Under the pieces are notes generated by a model that was not told where the DNA came from, made no database searches, and saw only the letters and a list, made by a program, of their open reading frames with translations. Shown here piece by piece: positions 17,607 through 23,703 of a stretch of DNA of 37,362 nucleotides. Origin of the DNA: Embleya sp040605455 (lineage in GTDB: Bacteria > Actinomycetota > Actinomycetes > Streptomycetales > Streptomycetaceae); contig NZ_JBEXCV010000091.1 in assembly GCF_040605455.1 (NCBI RefSeq), positions 1 to 37,362 of the forward strand, given 5' to 3'. Made by a program: the position numbers and the translations under genes. Position 1 is the stretch's first letter. Each line of letters opens with the position of its first letter.

Positions 17607-17629
17607 CCTACCTGGCAAGGCTGGGTAGG
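17607..17629. promoter_or_regulatory. Inverted repeat upstream of the TetR gene
   Basis: CCTACC (17607-17612) and GGTAGG (17624-17629) form a dyad with an 11-base spacer, ending 12 bases before the TetR start codon. This is a candidate autoregulatory operator, judged from symmetry and position only. Confidence 0.4.
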
Positions 17630-17631
17630 AC

Positions 17632-17868
17632 GTGACCGTGCTGGATGCGCGACCTCGGATCGGTGGTCGCAGTCTCACGGTGCGCGCCGGCGACACCCTG
17701 ACCGACAAGAACGGTGTGACGCGGCGGGCGGGTTTTCGCACCCGGTCAGTACTTCAACGCCGGACCCGCGATGCTTCCGCAGTGGCGGTCAGCACGGACT
17801 ACTGCCGTGAGTTGGGGGTGCCGTTGGAGGTGTTCTCCGGCGCGACGACGGTCTCCCGTCCACCCTGA
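17632..17868 (+). pseudogene. Remnant of a flavin amine oxidase, frameshifted
   Basis: The plus strand reads VTVLDARPRIGGRSLTVRAG (the FAD-binding segment just after the lost GxGxxG), then shifts frame to FAPGQYFNAGPAMLPQW and shifts back to YCRELGVPLEVFSGA. Together these match the N-terminal region of flavin monoamine or L-amino-acid oxidases, with the first 40 or so residues, two frames and the whole C-terminal two thirds lost. It is not expressed as a working enzyme. It lies between the TetR gene and the ABC permease, filling what would otherwise be their shared promoter region. Confidence 0.75.
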
Positions 17869-17925
17869 GGCTGACCCGTTTCTACCTCGCTGGGCGGACG
17901 TCGGTGTCGCACTCCGTCGATAATT

Positions 17926-17945
17926 TAGACCGACCAGTCGATCTA
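17926..17945. promoter_or_regulatory. TetR-type operator before the ABC permease
   Basis: The 20-base near-palindrome TAGACCGACCAGTCGATCTA has 9-base arms with one mismatch about a central CA. The core GACCGACCAGTCG is the classic actinobacterial TetR-family operator form. A -10-like TACTAT (17944-17949) overlaps its right end, so a bound repressor would block initiation. The likely ligand is the TetR protein encoded at 16993-17595. Confidence 0.65.
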
Positions 17946-17975
17946 CTATTCGGTTCGCCCTTCGAGGGCGCGCCC

Positions 17976-18001
17976 GCCCGCGCCTCGATCGAGGCGCGGG
18001 C
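17976..18001. repeat. 26-bp perfect palindrome in the permease leader
   Basis: The arms (17976-17988 and 17989-18001) are exact complements with no loop, centred on CTCGATCGAG and flanked by CCCGCG / CGCGGG. It lies between the TetR-type operator and the TTG start at 18053. It may be a second operator, or a transcript hairpin affecting the leader. Confidence 0.6.
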
Positions 18002-18052
18002 CCACGAGTGCGCCGACCCCCTCTCCACCCTCCCCCTCTGAAGGACCCGACC

Positions 18053-20977
18053 TTGCTACGCACATCCCTGCGCAACCTCGTCGCCTACAAGGTGCGCCTC
18101 GCCCTCACCGCGCTCGCGGTCGTCTTCGGCGTCGCGTTCGTCTCGGCCGTCCTGGTCTTCGGCGACACCCTGAAGCAGGCCATGACCGAGGCCGCACTGC
18201 GCGATCACCGCGGCATCGCGGTCGACGTTCGCGCGACCAAGAACGCCGTCGACCACCTCCAGACCCCGCCCATCGACGAACCCCTCGTAGCCAGGCTCCG
18301 CGCGTTGCCCGGCACCGCGTCGATCACCGGCCACGTCAACGGGTTCACCGCCGTGGTCGACCGCGAGGGCAAACTCGTGCGCAAGAAGACGAACGCGGTC
18401 GGCACCAACGCGATACCCGGCCCGGACGGCAAGGACCCCAGATACACGGTGACCGCCGGACGCCTCCCCGCGAGGGCGGGCGAGGTCGCACTCGACACCA
18501 AGACCGCCAAGGCCGCCGGGTACAAGGTCGGCGACCGGATTCGGATCGTCGCCCGCGGACCCGTCCTCGACCAGACCGTGGTCGGCGTCTTCACCACCGA
18601 CAGTGCCGCCGTCGAGGCCGGCGGCTCGCTCACCCTCTTCGACACCGCCACCGCCCAGGCGCTTTACCTGGAACCCGGCGTCTACAACGAACTGCGCCTG
18701 CACGCACGCCCCGGCACCACCCAGGAGCAACTCCGCGCCGCAGCAGCCCCGTCGGTCCCCAAGGGTGCGGAGGCCCTCACCGGCGACAAGCTACGCCAGG
18801 ACGACCGTAACAAGGTGGACAAGGAGATCGCCTCACTGCGCACACTGCTCCTGGTCTTCGCCGGCATCGCGCTGTTCGTCGGCAGCTTCATCATCGCCAA
18901 CACCTTCTCCATGCTCGTTGCGCAACGCACCCGCGAACTCGCCCTGCTGCGCGCCATCGGCGCCACCCGTAGGCAGGTGACCCGCTCGGTGATGTTCGAG
19001 GCCCTCGCGGTCGGCATCGTCGCCGGACTCGGTGGATTCGTCATCGGCATCGCGCTGGCCGTCGGCCTGCGCGGCATCCTCAACACCGTGGGCGCCGACC
19101 TCACCCCCGGACCGACCGTCGTCGCCCCCACGACCGCTCTGCTGAGCCTGGCCGTCGGCATCGGCGTCACGCTCCTCGCCGCGTGGCTGCCGGTACGCCG
19201 AGCCGCGAAGATCCCACCCGTCGCGGCACTGCGCACGAGCCTGCCGCCCACCACGTCGAGCCTGCGCCGCCGCAACATCACCGGCGCGCTGACCGTCGCG
19301 CTCGGCGGCGTCGTGCTCCTCGCCGGCATCAAGGGCTCGGCCACCGGCAACGCCAAGGTGATCACCGTGATGGGCGGCGCGGGCATCGTCCTGATCGGCG
19401 TCATCGTGCTCACCCCGCTCATCGCCGCACCCGCGATCCGCGTGTTCGGCGCGGTGCTTCGGCGCGTCCATCCCGTCGAGGGTCGGCTCGCGCACCAGAA
19501 CGCGGCCCGCAACCCACGCCGCACCGCCGCCACCGCGGCCGCCCTGATGATCGGCATGGTGCTGGTCACCTCGCTGACCGTCTTCAGCGCCTCGCTCAAG
19601 CAATTGGTCGACCGCACCCTGTCCAAGGGCATCACCGCCGAGTTCGTGCTCAGTTCGTCGGCGGACGGGCAGGCACTGGCGCCGGAGATCGCCGCCGCCG
19701 TCGCGAAGGTGCCCGGCGTCACCGCCGTCAGCCCGGTCCGCGAGGCGCAAGCGACCGTCGACGGCAAGGAATACGCGATCACCGCGGTCGACCCGGCGAG
19801 CGCGTTCTCGGTACTCGCGACCACATTCACCCAGGGCGGCCCGCAATCGCTGCCCACCGGACTGCTGGTGTCGAAGCAGACGGCCGACAACCGCAAATGG
19901 CGGGTCGGGACGTCCGTCTCGGTCACCTTCCCCGACGGAGAACGAACTCGACTGCCCATCGGCGGAATCTACGACGAAGCCCCGATGCTCGGCGCCCTCA
20001 CCGTCTCGCTCCAGACATTGACACCGCACGTCGACGTCGTCGGCGACGACTTCCTGCTTGCGAAGGTCGCGGCGCAGCATCGGGACGGGATGCGCGACGC
20101 GCTCCGCAAGGCGGTCGGCAACAGCCCTGCGGTCAACGTGCAAACGTCGAAGGAGGTTCGCAAGGACTTCAACAAGCTCTTCGACATCATGCTCGACATC
20201 GTCTACGGACTGCTGTCCATGGCGATCGTCATCGCCGTGCTCGGCGTGGTGAACACGCTGGCCATGTCCGTCTTCGAACGCACCCGCGAAATCGGCATGA
20301 TGCGCGCCATCGGGCTCGACCGGCGCCGTACCCGACGGGTGATCCGCTTGGAATCCCTGATCATCTCGCTCTTCGGGGGCATCCTGGGCGTCGTCCTCGG
20401 CCTGATCGCCGGGATCGGCGGCGTCAAGGGCATGGCCCGCTCCACCAAGGACCTGACCGTGGTGATCCCCTGGGACAGGATGCTGATCTTCCTGATCCTC
20501 GCCGCGATCGTGGGCGTCCTCGCCGCGGCATGGCCCGCCCGGCGCGCCGCCCGGCTCGATGTCCTCACCGCCCTGCGCACCCACTCGGCACGGCCACCCG
20601 CCCGCCCCCGGCCGCGCCACCCACGCGGCCGGGGCCGTCCCCTCGTCCACACCGATCGAGACTCCTCCGCATCGTCTTCGGCACTCCGCTCCCGCGACGA
20701 TCACGTGAAGGCTGCGACGACACCGCCGATCAACAAAGCGGACCCCAGGAATATGAAGCCCGGGGCGATATGCCTCACCGTCCGCTGCGCCGAGGACAAT
20801 CGCTCGTCGGGTGACCGGGAGAGCGAGTCGACGGAGTTCTCGGCGAAGAACCGCGCGGCGCGCCGGCCATCGAGCAGAAACCAGATCCCGACCACGACGA
20901 AGACGAGCCCGACGACAGGAAGCATCAACAACGACGCCGGATCCGCGCCGTCCGAGCCCCAGCTCTCCACCAGATAA
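18053..20977 (+). CDS. FtsX/MacB-type ABC transporter permease, extended C-terminus
   Basis: The TTG at 18053 is preferred because GAAGGA lies 8 bases upstream and the protein then starts in the usual way (LRTSLRNLVAYKVRLAL). It has two FtsX units: helix 1 (about 15-38), a long periplasmic domain, three helices (about 275-395, with RELALLRAIGATRRQV), then a second unit (about 485-850, with REIGMMRAIGLDRRRTRRV). Normally such proteins end near here, shortly after LDVLTALRT. This frame instead runs another 130 or so residues of Pro/Arg/Ser-rich sequence across a terminator-like hairpin and antisense to the next gene. The original stop has probably been lost. No ATP-binding partner is adjacent. 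Confidence 0.85.
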   Translation: MLRTSLRNLVAYKVRLALTALAVVFGVAFVSAVLVFGDTLKQAMTEAALRDHRGIAVDVRATKNAVDHLQTPPIDEPLVARLRALPGTASITGHVNGFTAVVDREGKLVRKKTNAVGTNAIPGPDGKDPRYTVTAGRLPARAGEVALDTKTAKAAGYKVGDRIRIVARGPVLDQTVVGVFTTDSAAVEAGGSLTLFDTATAQALYLEPGVYNELRLHARPGTTQEQLRAAAAPSVPKGAEALTGDKLRQDDRNKVDKEIASLRTLLLVFAGIALFVGSFIIANTFSMLVAQRTRELALLRAIGATRRQVTRSVMFEALAVGIVAGLGGFVIGIALAVGLRGILNTVGADLTPGPTVVAPTTALLSLAVGIGVTLLAAWLPVRRAAKIPPVAALRTSLPPTTSSLRRRNITGALTVALGGVVLLAGIKGSATGNAKVITVMGGAGIVLIGVIVLTPLIAAPAIRVFGAVLRRVHPVEGRLAHQNAARNPRRTAATAAALMIGMVLVTSLTVFSASLKQLVDRTLSKGITAEFVLSSSADGQALAPEIAAAVAKVPGVTAVSPVREAQATVDGKEYAITAVDPASAFSVLATTFTQGGPQSLPTGLLVSKQTADNRKWRVGTSVSVTFPDGERTRLPIGGIYDEAPMLGALTVSLQTLTPHVDVVGDDFLLAKVAAQHRDGMRDALRKAVGNSPAVNVQTSKEVRKDFNKLFDIMLDIVYGLLSMAIVIAVLGVVNTLAMSVFERTREIGMMRAIGLDRRRTRRVIRLESLIISLFGGILGVVLGLIAGIGGVKGMARSTKDLTVVIPWDRMLIFLILAAIVGVLAAAWPARRAARLDVLTALRTHSARPPARPRPRHPRGRGRPLVHTDRDSSASSSALRSRDDHVKAATTPPINKADPRNMKPGAICLTVRCAEDNRSSGDRESESTEFSAKNRAARRPSSRNQIPTTTKTSPTTGSINNDAGSAPSEPQLSTR
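20606..20634 (+). terminator. Hairpin at the expected end of the permease gene
   Basis: CCCCGGCCGCG (20606-20616) pairs perfectly with CGCGGCCGGGG (20624-20634) over a 7-base loop. It lies inside the extended reading frame but just past the residue where FtsX-type permeases end, which supports the idea that the original stop codon was lost upstream of it. Confidence 0.6.
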
Positions 20978-20991
20978 GCGCTCATCGTCAC
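20701..20991 (-). CDS. Small two-helix membrane protein, unknown function
   Basis: A 96-residue protein if started at GTG 20991 (AGGA 4 bases upstream), or 94 residues from ATG 20985. Two clear membrane helices are present: LLMLPVVGLVFVVVGIWFLL and HIAPGFIFLGSALLIGGVVA, joined by a charged loop (DGRRAARFFAENSVDSLSR). This coherent pattern shows it is a real gene, and that the plus-strand permease frame crossing it is the shadow. I do not recognise the family. It is convergent with the ABC permease. Confidence 0.65.
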   Translation of the reverse strand: MTMSAYLVESWGSDGADPASLLMLPVVGLVFVVVGIWFLLDGRRAARFFAENSVDSLSRSPDERLSSAQRTVRHIAPGFIFLGSALLIGGVVAAFT

Positions 20992-21069
20992 ATTATCCTC
21001 TCGGCGAGTGATCGGAGGGTCAAGGGCGACCCATGGGTTCGGTGCGCCCGCGATTCACCCTCCGATCAC

Positions 21070-21459
21070 CGGCGCGGCGAGCACATCCGGGTGTTCCCGC
21101 TGTCCAACTGGACCGAGCTGGACATCTGGCAGTACATCGCCGACGAGGGAATCGAACTGCCGCCGCTGTACTACGCCCACCGCCGCACGGTGTTCGAACG
21201 CGACGGCATGCTGCTCGGCGTCACCGACGTCACGCCCCCGCTCGACGGCGAGGTGCCGTTCGAGGAGACCGTCCGCTTCCGCACCATCGGCGACGCCACC
21301 GGCACCGGAGCCATCCGCTCCACCGCCGTCAACGCCCACGAGGTCGCCGCCGAGGTCGCCGCCACCCGTATCACCGAGCGCGGCGCCACCCGCGCCGACG
21401 ACCGCATCTCCGAAGCCGGCATGGAAGACCGCAAGCGCGAAGGGTACTTCTGGACATGA
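21070..21459 (+). pseudogene. cysD: 5'-truncated sulfate adenylyltransferase subunit 2
   Basis: The frame begins abruptly at RRGEHIRVFPLSNWTELDIW and continues through YIADEGIELPPLYYAHRR and AGMEDRKREGYFWT to a normal stop. This is the C-terminal 40 percent or so of CysD, the ATP-sulfurylase subunit that activates sulfate. The N-terminal two-thirds, with the PP-loop ATP site, are missing; upstream DNA is unrelated. A GTG at 21091 could start a shorter peptide, but it would be inactive. The stop overlaps the cysN start as ATGA, so the original cysDN arrangement is preserved. Confidence 0.8.
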
Positions 21460-21633
21460 CCACCAGCACGCCCGCACCGGGCATCCCGGCTCCCGGCGCA
21501 ATCCCGGTCGCAGCGCAGCCCACGGAACTGCTGCGCATCGCCACCGCGGGGGTCCGTCGACGACGGCAAGTCCACACTCGACGAGGCGACGAACAACACT
21601 GTCGGCGCCGGCATCCTGCTGGACGACGCATGA
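21456..21633 (+). pseudogene. cysN: Remnant of sulfate adenylyltransferase subunit 1, internally deleted
   Basis: It starts like Streptomyces CysN (MTTSTPAPG...ELLRIATAG). One extra base in a G run (about 21548-21552) shifts the frame out of the P-loop, and the next frame resumes as SVDDGKSTL. Directly after the P-loop (about 21579) the sequence jumps to DEATNNTVGAGILLDDA and a stop, which resembles the very C-terminus of CysN. About 1.2 kb of the gene is therefore absent. The frameshift and P-loop are seen directly; the identity of the C-terminal piece is inferred. Confidence 0.65.
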
Positions 21634-21693
21634 GCGCCCCCGAACACCGGGCTCAGTCCCGCACACCGCTGACCGATCGGGCGGCGTACCGGC

Positions 21694-21900
21694 TCAGCCC
21701 TGCTTGCCGTAGAGGCGGAGCGTGATCGGGGCGCACACGAGGGTGATGACGGCGGTGGCGGTGAGGGACCAGGCGATCTTGGCGCCGGTGCCGCCGGTGT
21801 CGTTCACAGGGCCCGGGCCGCGGTCGCCACAACGCGCCGCGCCGGATCGGCACGACGCGGAAGCGGTCGAAGGCTCCGCCTTGCACGTCCTGGGCGAGAC
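21694..21900 (-). pseudogene. Remnant of an ABC-2 type (DrrB-like) transporter permease
   Basis: On the minus strand, one frame reads LAQDVQGGAFDRFRVVPIRRGAL, the conserved cytoplasmic segment of daunorubicin-type ABC-2 permeases. After a frameshift and jump, AKIAWSLTATAVITLVCAPITLRLYGKQG (quoted here in parts: AKIAWSLTATAV, ITLVCAPITL, RLYGKQG) ends at the stop, like the last membrane helix of such proteins. The 150 or so residues normally between them are missing. Together with the neighbouring cysN remnant this shows internal-deletion decay. Confidence 0.55.
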
Positions 21901-22085
21901 GGGCACCGCAATCGCGAGCCGGTCGGCCTCCCGTGGTGGCAGGGCGGCCGCCCATATCGTCCCGTAGGCATGTCGTATCCGTATTTCTGTGGATTGGTAT
22001 CCGAGGGCGTCATTGCCTGGCGGGAATTCTGCGGTGACAACGACAAGCATTCCTTGATCATCTCCGGTGGCCGAGAATTTGGGTC

Positions 22086-22115
22086 TTGCCAATAAAAAGA
22101 AGGACTGGCAATAAT
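22086..22115 (+). promoter_or_regulatory. Near-consensus promoter of the peptide precursor
   Basis: TTGCCA (22086-22091, 5 of 6 to TTGACA) and AATAAT (22110-22115, 5 of 6 to TATAAT) are separated by 18 bases in an unusually A/T-rich patch. The expected start of transcription, near 22122, would give a 5' leader of about 40 bases before the ATG at 22164. TTGCCA is repeated in inverted form as TGGCAA (22106-22111), overlapping the -10, so the site is also a possible operator. Confidence 0.6.
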
Positions 22116-22131
22116 TCGATCACCAATTCGA
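22113..22131. repeat. Direct repeat AATTCGA, 12-base period
   Basis: AATTCGA occurs at 22113-22119 and 22125-22131, starting within the -10 element. Short direct repeats of this kind can be regulator sites; nothing else supports a function. Confidence 0.35.
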
Positions 22132-22163
22132 ACGGCCCTACCCGGGCCGAGAGAGGAGACGTC

Positions 22164-22325
22164 ATGATGCGTCTCGCCGACCGCCTGCTCAACCGCGTGG
22201 CCCAAAAGGTCACGGTCGAAGCCGGCTGCTCGAACTACTACTACTGCCAGAACGGCTACTACTACCTGCGGCAGTGCTGCCTCAACGAGGGCTGTCACAC
22301 GGTCCTCATCGCCAAGGGCTGCTGA
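22164..22325 (+). CDS. Cys- and Tyr-rich ribosomal peptide precursor
   Basis: A 53-residue protein from the ATG at 22164 (GAGGAG upstream; a second ATG follows at 22167). Residues 1-20, MMRLADRLLNRVAQKVTVEA, form an amphipathic leader without a membrane segment. Residues 18-20, Val-Glu-Ala, fit the minus 3 / minus 1 rule of signal peptidase I. The following 33-residue core has six Cys (C22, C28, C38, C39, C44, C53) and two Tyr triplets (25-27, 32-34), with only one Ser and one Thr. Six Cys would allow three disulfides. It lies before MauE-type, thioredoxin, ABC exporter and signal peptidase genes, which fits a secreted disulfide-bonded peptide or bacteriocin. I do not recognise the family. 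An in-frame extension back to 22086 overlaps the promoter and is not used. Confidence 0.8.
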   Translation: MMRLADRLLNRVAQKVTVEAGCSNYYYCQNGYYYLRQCCLNEGCHTVLIAKGC

Positions 22326-22657
22326 CACCGCTCCGGCGTCCGCTGCGGGTGGGGCGCGATTCCCACCCGCAGTACTCCGCGAAGCGATTTTGCGACAACA
22401 GAATTCCCCGACACAATAATTTCCGGCGGGATGGCTGTTGTTGATACCGGGACGTACGGCCCATAAGGTCGACGCCCTGGGGATTGCCTCGACAACTGTT
22501 TACCGCACGACATTGCGCACGCGCCTTCGTCGAGCCCCGACCGACGAATTGAACGTGCGTCGAGCCACCGGAAAGATCGAACGATCCCGCCCGACTCGGC
22601 GGCGGGCCGCGATGATTTCGCTGCCCGCCGTTTCCGCGTGCCATAAAGGGGGTGCCC
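22326..22657. other. Spacer between precursor and export operon
   Basis: The spacer holds one hairpin (22343-22372) and is otherwise unmarked. No second precursor with a comparable Cys pattern is seen in any frame. A promoter for the following four genes may lie here but is not evident. Confidence 0.45.
22343..22372 (+). terminator. Hairpin (partial terminator) after the precursor
   Basis: CTGCGGGTGGG (22343-22353) pairs perfectly with CCCACCCGCAG (22362-22372), loop 8 bases, 17 bases past the stop. A structure here commonly lets a precursor be made in excess over its maturation genes by ending most transcripts. No T run follows. Confidence 0.6.
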
Positions 22658-23179
22658 ATGGGATGCGTATATGTGGGCTGCGCTTGTCTGGTCGGCCTGG
22701 TATTCGCCGTCTCCGCGGTCTCGAAGTTCCGAGATTTCGGCGGATTCGTCGGTTCGGTGCCACACCTGGTGCCGATGCCGACCGGATGGGCCCGGCCGAC
22801 TGCGGTCCTCGTGGTGGCCGCGGAAACGTCGGTACCGGTGCTGGTCGCGGTTCCGCCTCCGGGCGCACTCGGGTTCGGGGTCGCGGCGGCCCTGTTGATC
22901 GCCTTCACCGTCGCGATCGCCACGGCGCTGCGCCGGGACCGCCGCTCCTCGTGCCGCTGCTTCGGGGCCTCCGACGTCCCGCTGGGCACCCGCCATCTGG
23001 TCCGCAACGGAGTACTGCTCGCCGTCGCCCTCGCCGGCGCCGCGACGACCGGCCCGGGCGGTTTTGCCGATCCTCCGCCGCTCGCCGGCGCCCTGATCGC
23101 GGGCGTGGCGGGCCTGATCGGCGCACTCCTGATCATCACTCTCGACGACATCGTCGACCTGTTCGCGAGGACTGCCTGA
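22658..23179 (+). CDS. MauE/DoxX-type redox membrane protein
   Basis: A 173-residue protein with four hydrophobic segments (about 4-22, 46-66, 69-90 and 117-157), of the MauE family. MauE and MauD proteins work together in forming or sorting disulfides of exported proteins. The characteristic CRCFGAS (Cys99, Cys101) follows helix 3, and an N-terminal CVYVGCAC adds further Cys. The ATG at 22658 (preceded by AAAGGGGG) is preferred over a GTG six bases earlier. Its TGA overlaps the next ATG by one base. Beside a six-Cys precursor the clear suggestion is that it passes electrons during disulfide formation in the peptide. Confidence 0.82.
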   Translation: MGCVYVGCACLVGLVFAVSAVSKFRDFGGFVGSVPHLVPMPTGWARPTAVLVVAAETSVPVLVAVPPPGALGFGVAAALLIAFTVAIATALRRDRRSSCRCFGASDVPLGTRHLVRNGVLLAVALAGAATTGPGGFADPPPLAGALIAGVAGLIGALLIITLDDIVDLFARTA

Positions 23180-23703
23180 TGCCCTATCTCGTCGCCGCCG
23201 TCGTGGTGCTCGCTCTTGTCACCGCGATCAATCTGCTGCTCACCCTGGGTGTCATCCGTCGTCTACGCGAACAACCGGACCGGGCGCACGGCGGCAACGC
23301 GCCTTCGGGCGCGCCCCCGACCGCGCTGCGACCCGGCGCCCGCCCGGAGGTGTTCACCGCGATCACCACCGAGGGCGAACAGGTCTCCGATTCCGATGTG
23401 TACGGCCTGGTCGGGTTCTTCTCCGCGAACTGCACGCCCTGCCACACACTCGCGCCGCTGTTCGCCGAACACGCCCGAACCCTGGGTCGGGACCGGGTCA
23501 TAGCGGTGATCGCGGACACCGACGCCGAGTTGTCGGCCATCCTGGCTCCGGTGGCCCGGGTGATCGTGGAGGACTACGACGGTCCGGTCCAGGCGGCTTT
23601 CCACAACACCTGGACGCCCGCGGTGTACCTGCTCGGCAGGGATCAGCGGGTGGTGGCCAGTGGTGGTCGGATGACGGATCTGTTCAGCGAAGCCCCCGCG
23701 TGA
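23179..23703 (+). CDS. TlpA/MauD-type thioredoxin-fold protein, membrane-anchored
   Basis: A 174-residue protein. An N-terminal anchor (YLVAAVVVLALVTAINLLLTL, quoted as YLVAAVVVLAL and VTAINLLLTL) is followed by a Gly/Ala/Pro linker and a thioredoxin fold with FFSANCTPCHTL (Cys85, Cys88) and the cis-proline loop NTWTPAVYLL. The fold faces outside the membrane. It is expected to oxidise or reshuffle the disulfides of the exported peptide, partnered with the MauE protein next to it. The stop overlaps the GTG of the ABC exporter as GTGA, so the two are translationally coupled. Confidence 0.85.
   Translation: MPYLVAAVVVLALVTAINLLLTLGVIRRLREQPDRAHGGNAPSGAPPTALRPGARPEVFTAITTEGEQVSDSDVYGLVGFFSANCTPCHTLAPLFAEHARTLGRDRVIAVIADTDAELSAILAPVARVIVEDYDGPVQAAFHNTWTPAVYLLGRDQRVVASGGRMTDLFSEAPA

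Noticed and set aside
21956..22092. Minus-strand frame upstream of the ABC-2 remnant
   Set aside because: It runs through the A/T-rich promoter region of the precursor and shows no resemblance to ABC-2 permeases.
22164..22325. Lanthipeptide precursor
   Set aside because: The core has six Cys but only one Ser and one Thr, and no LanB, LanC, LanM, LanKC or LanL gene is near.
22438..23178. Longer thioredoxin-family frame starting at 22438
   Set aside because: The upstream part is an Arg-rich shadow of the MauE gene; ATG 23179 overlaps the MauE stop and begins with a membrane anchor.
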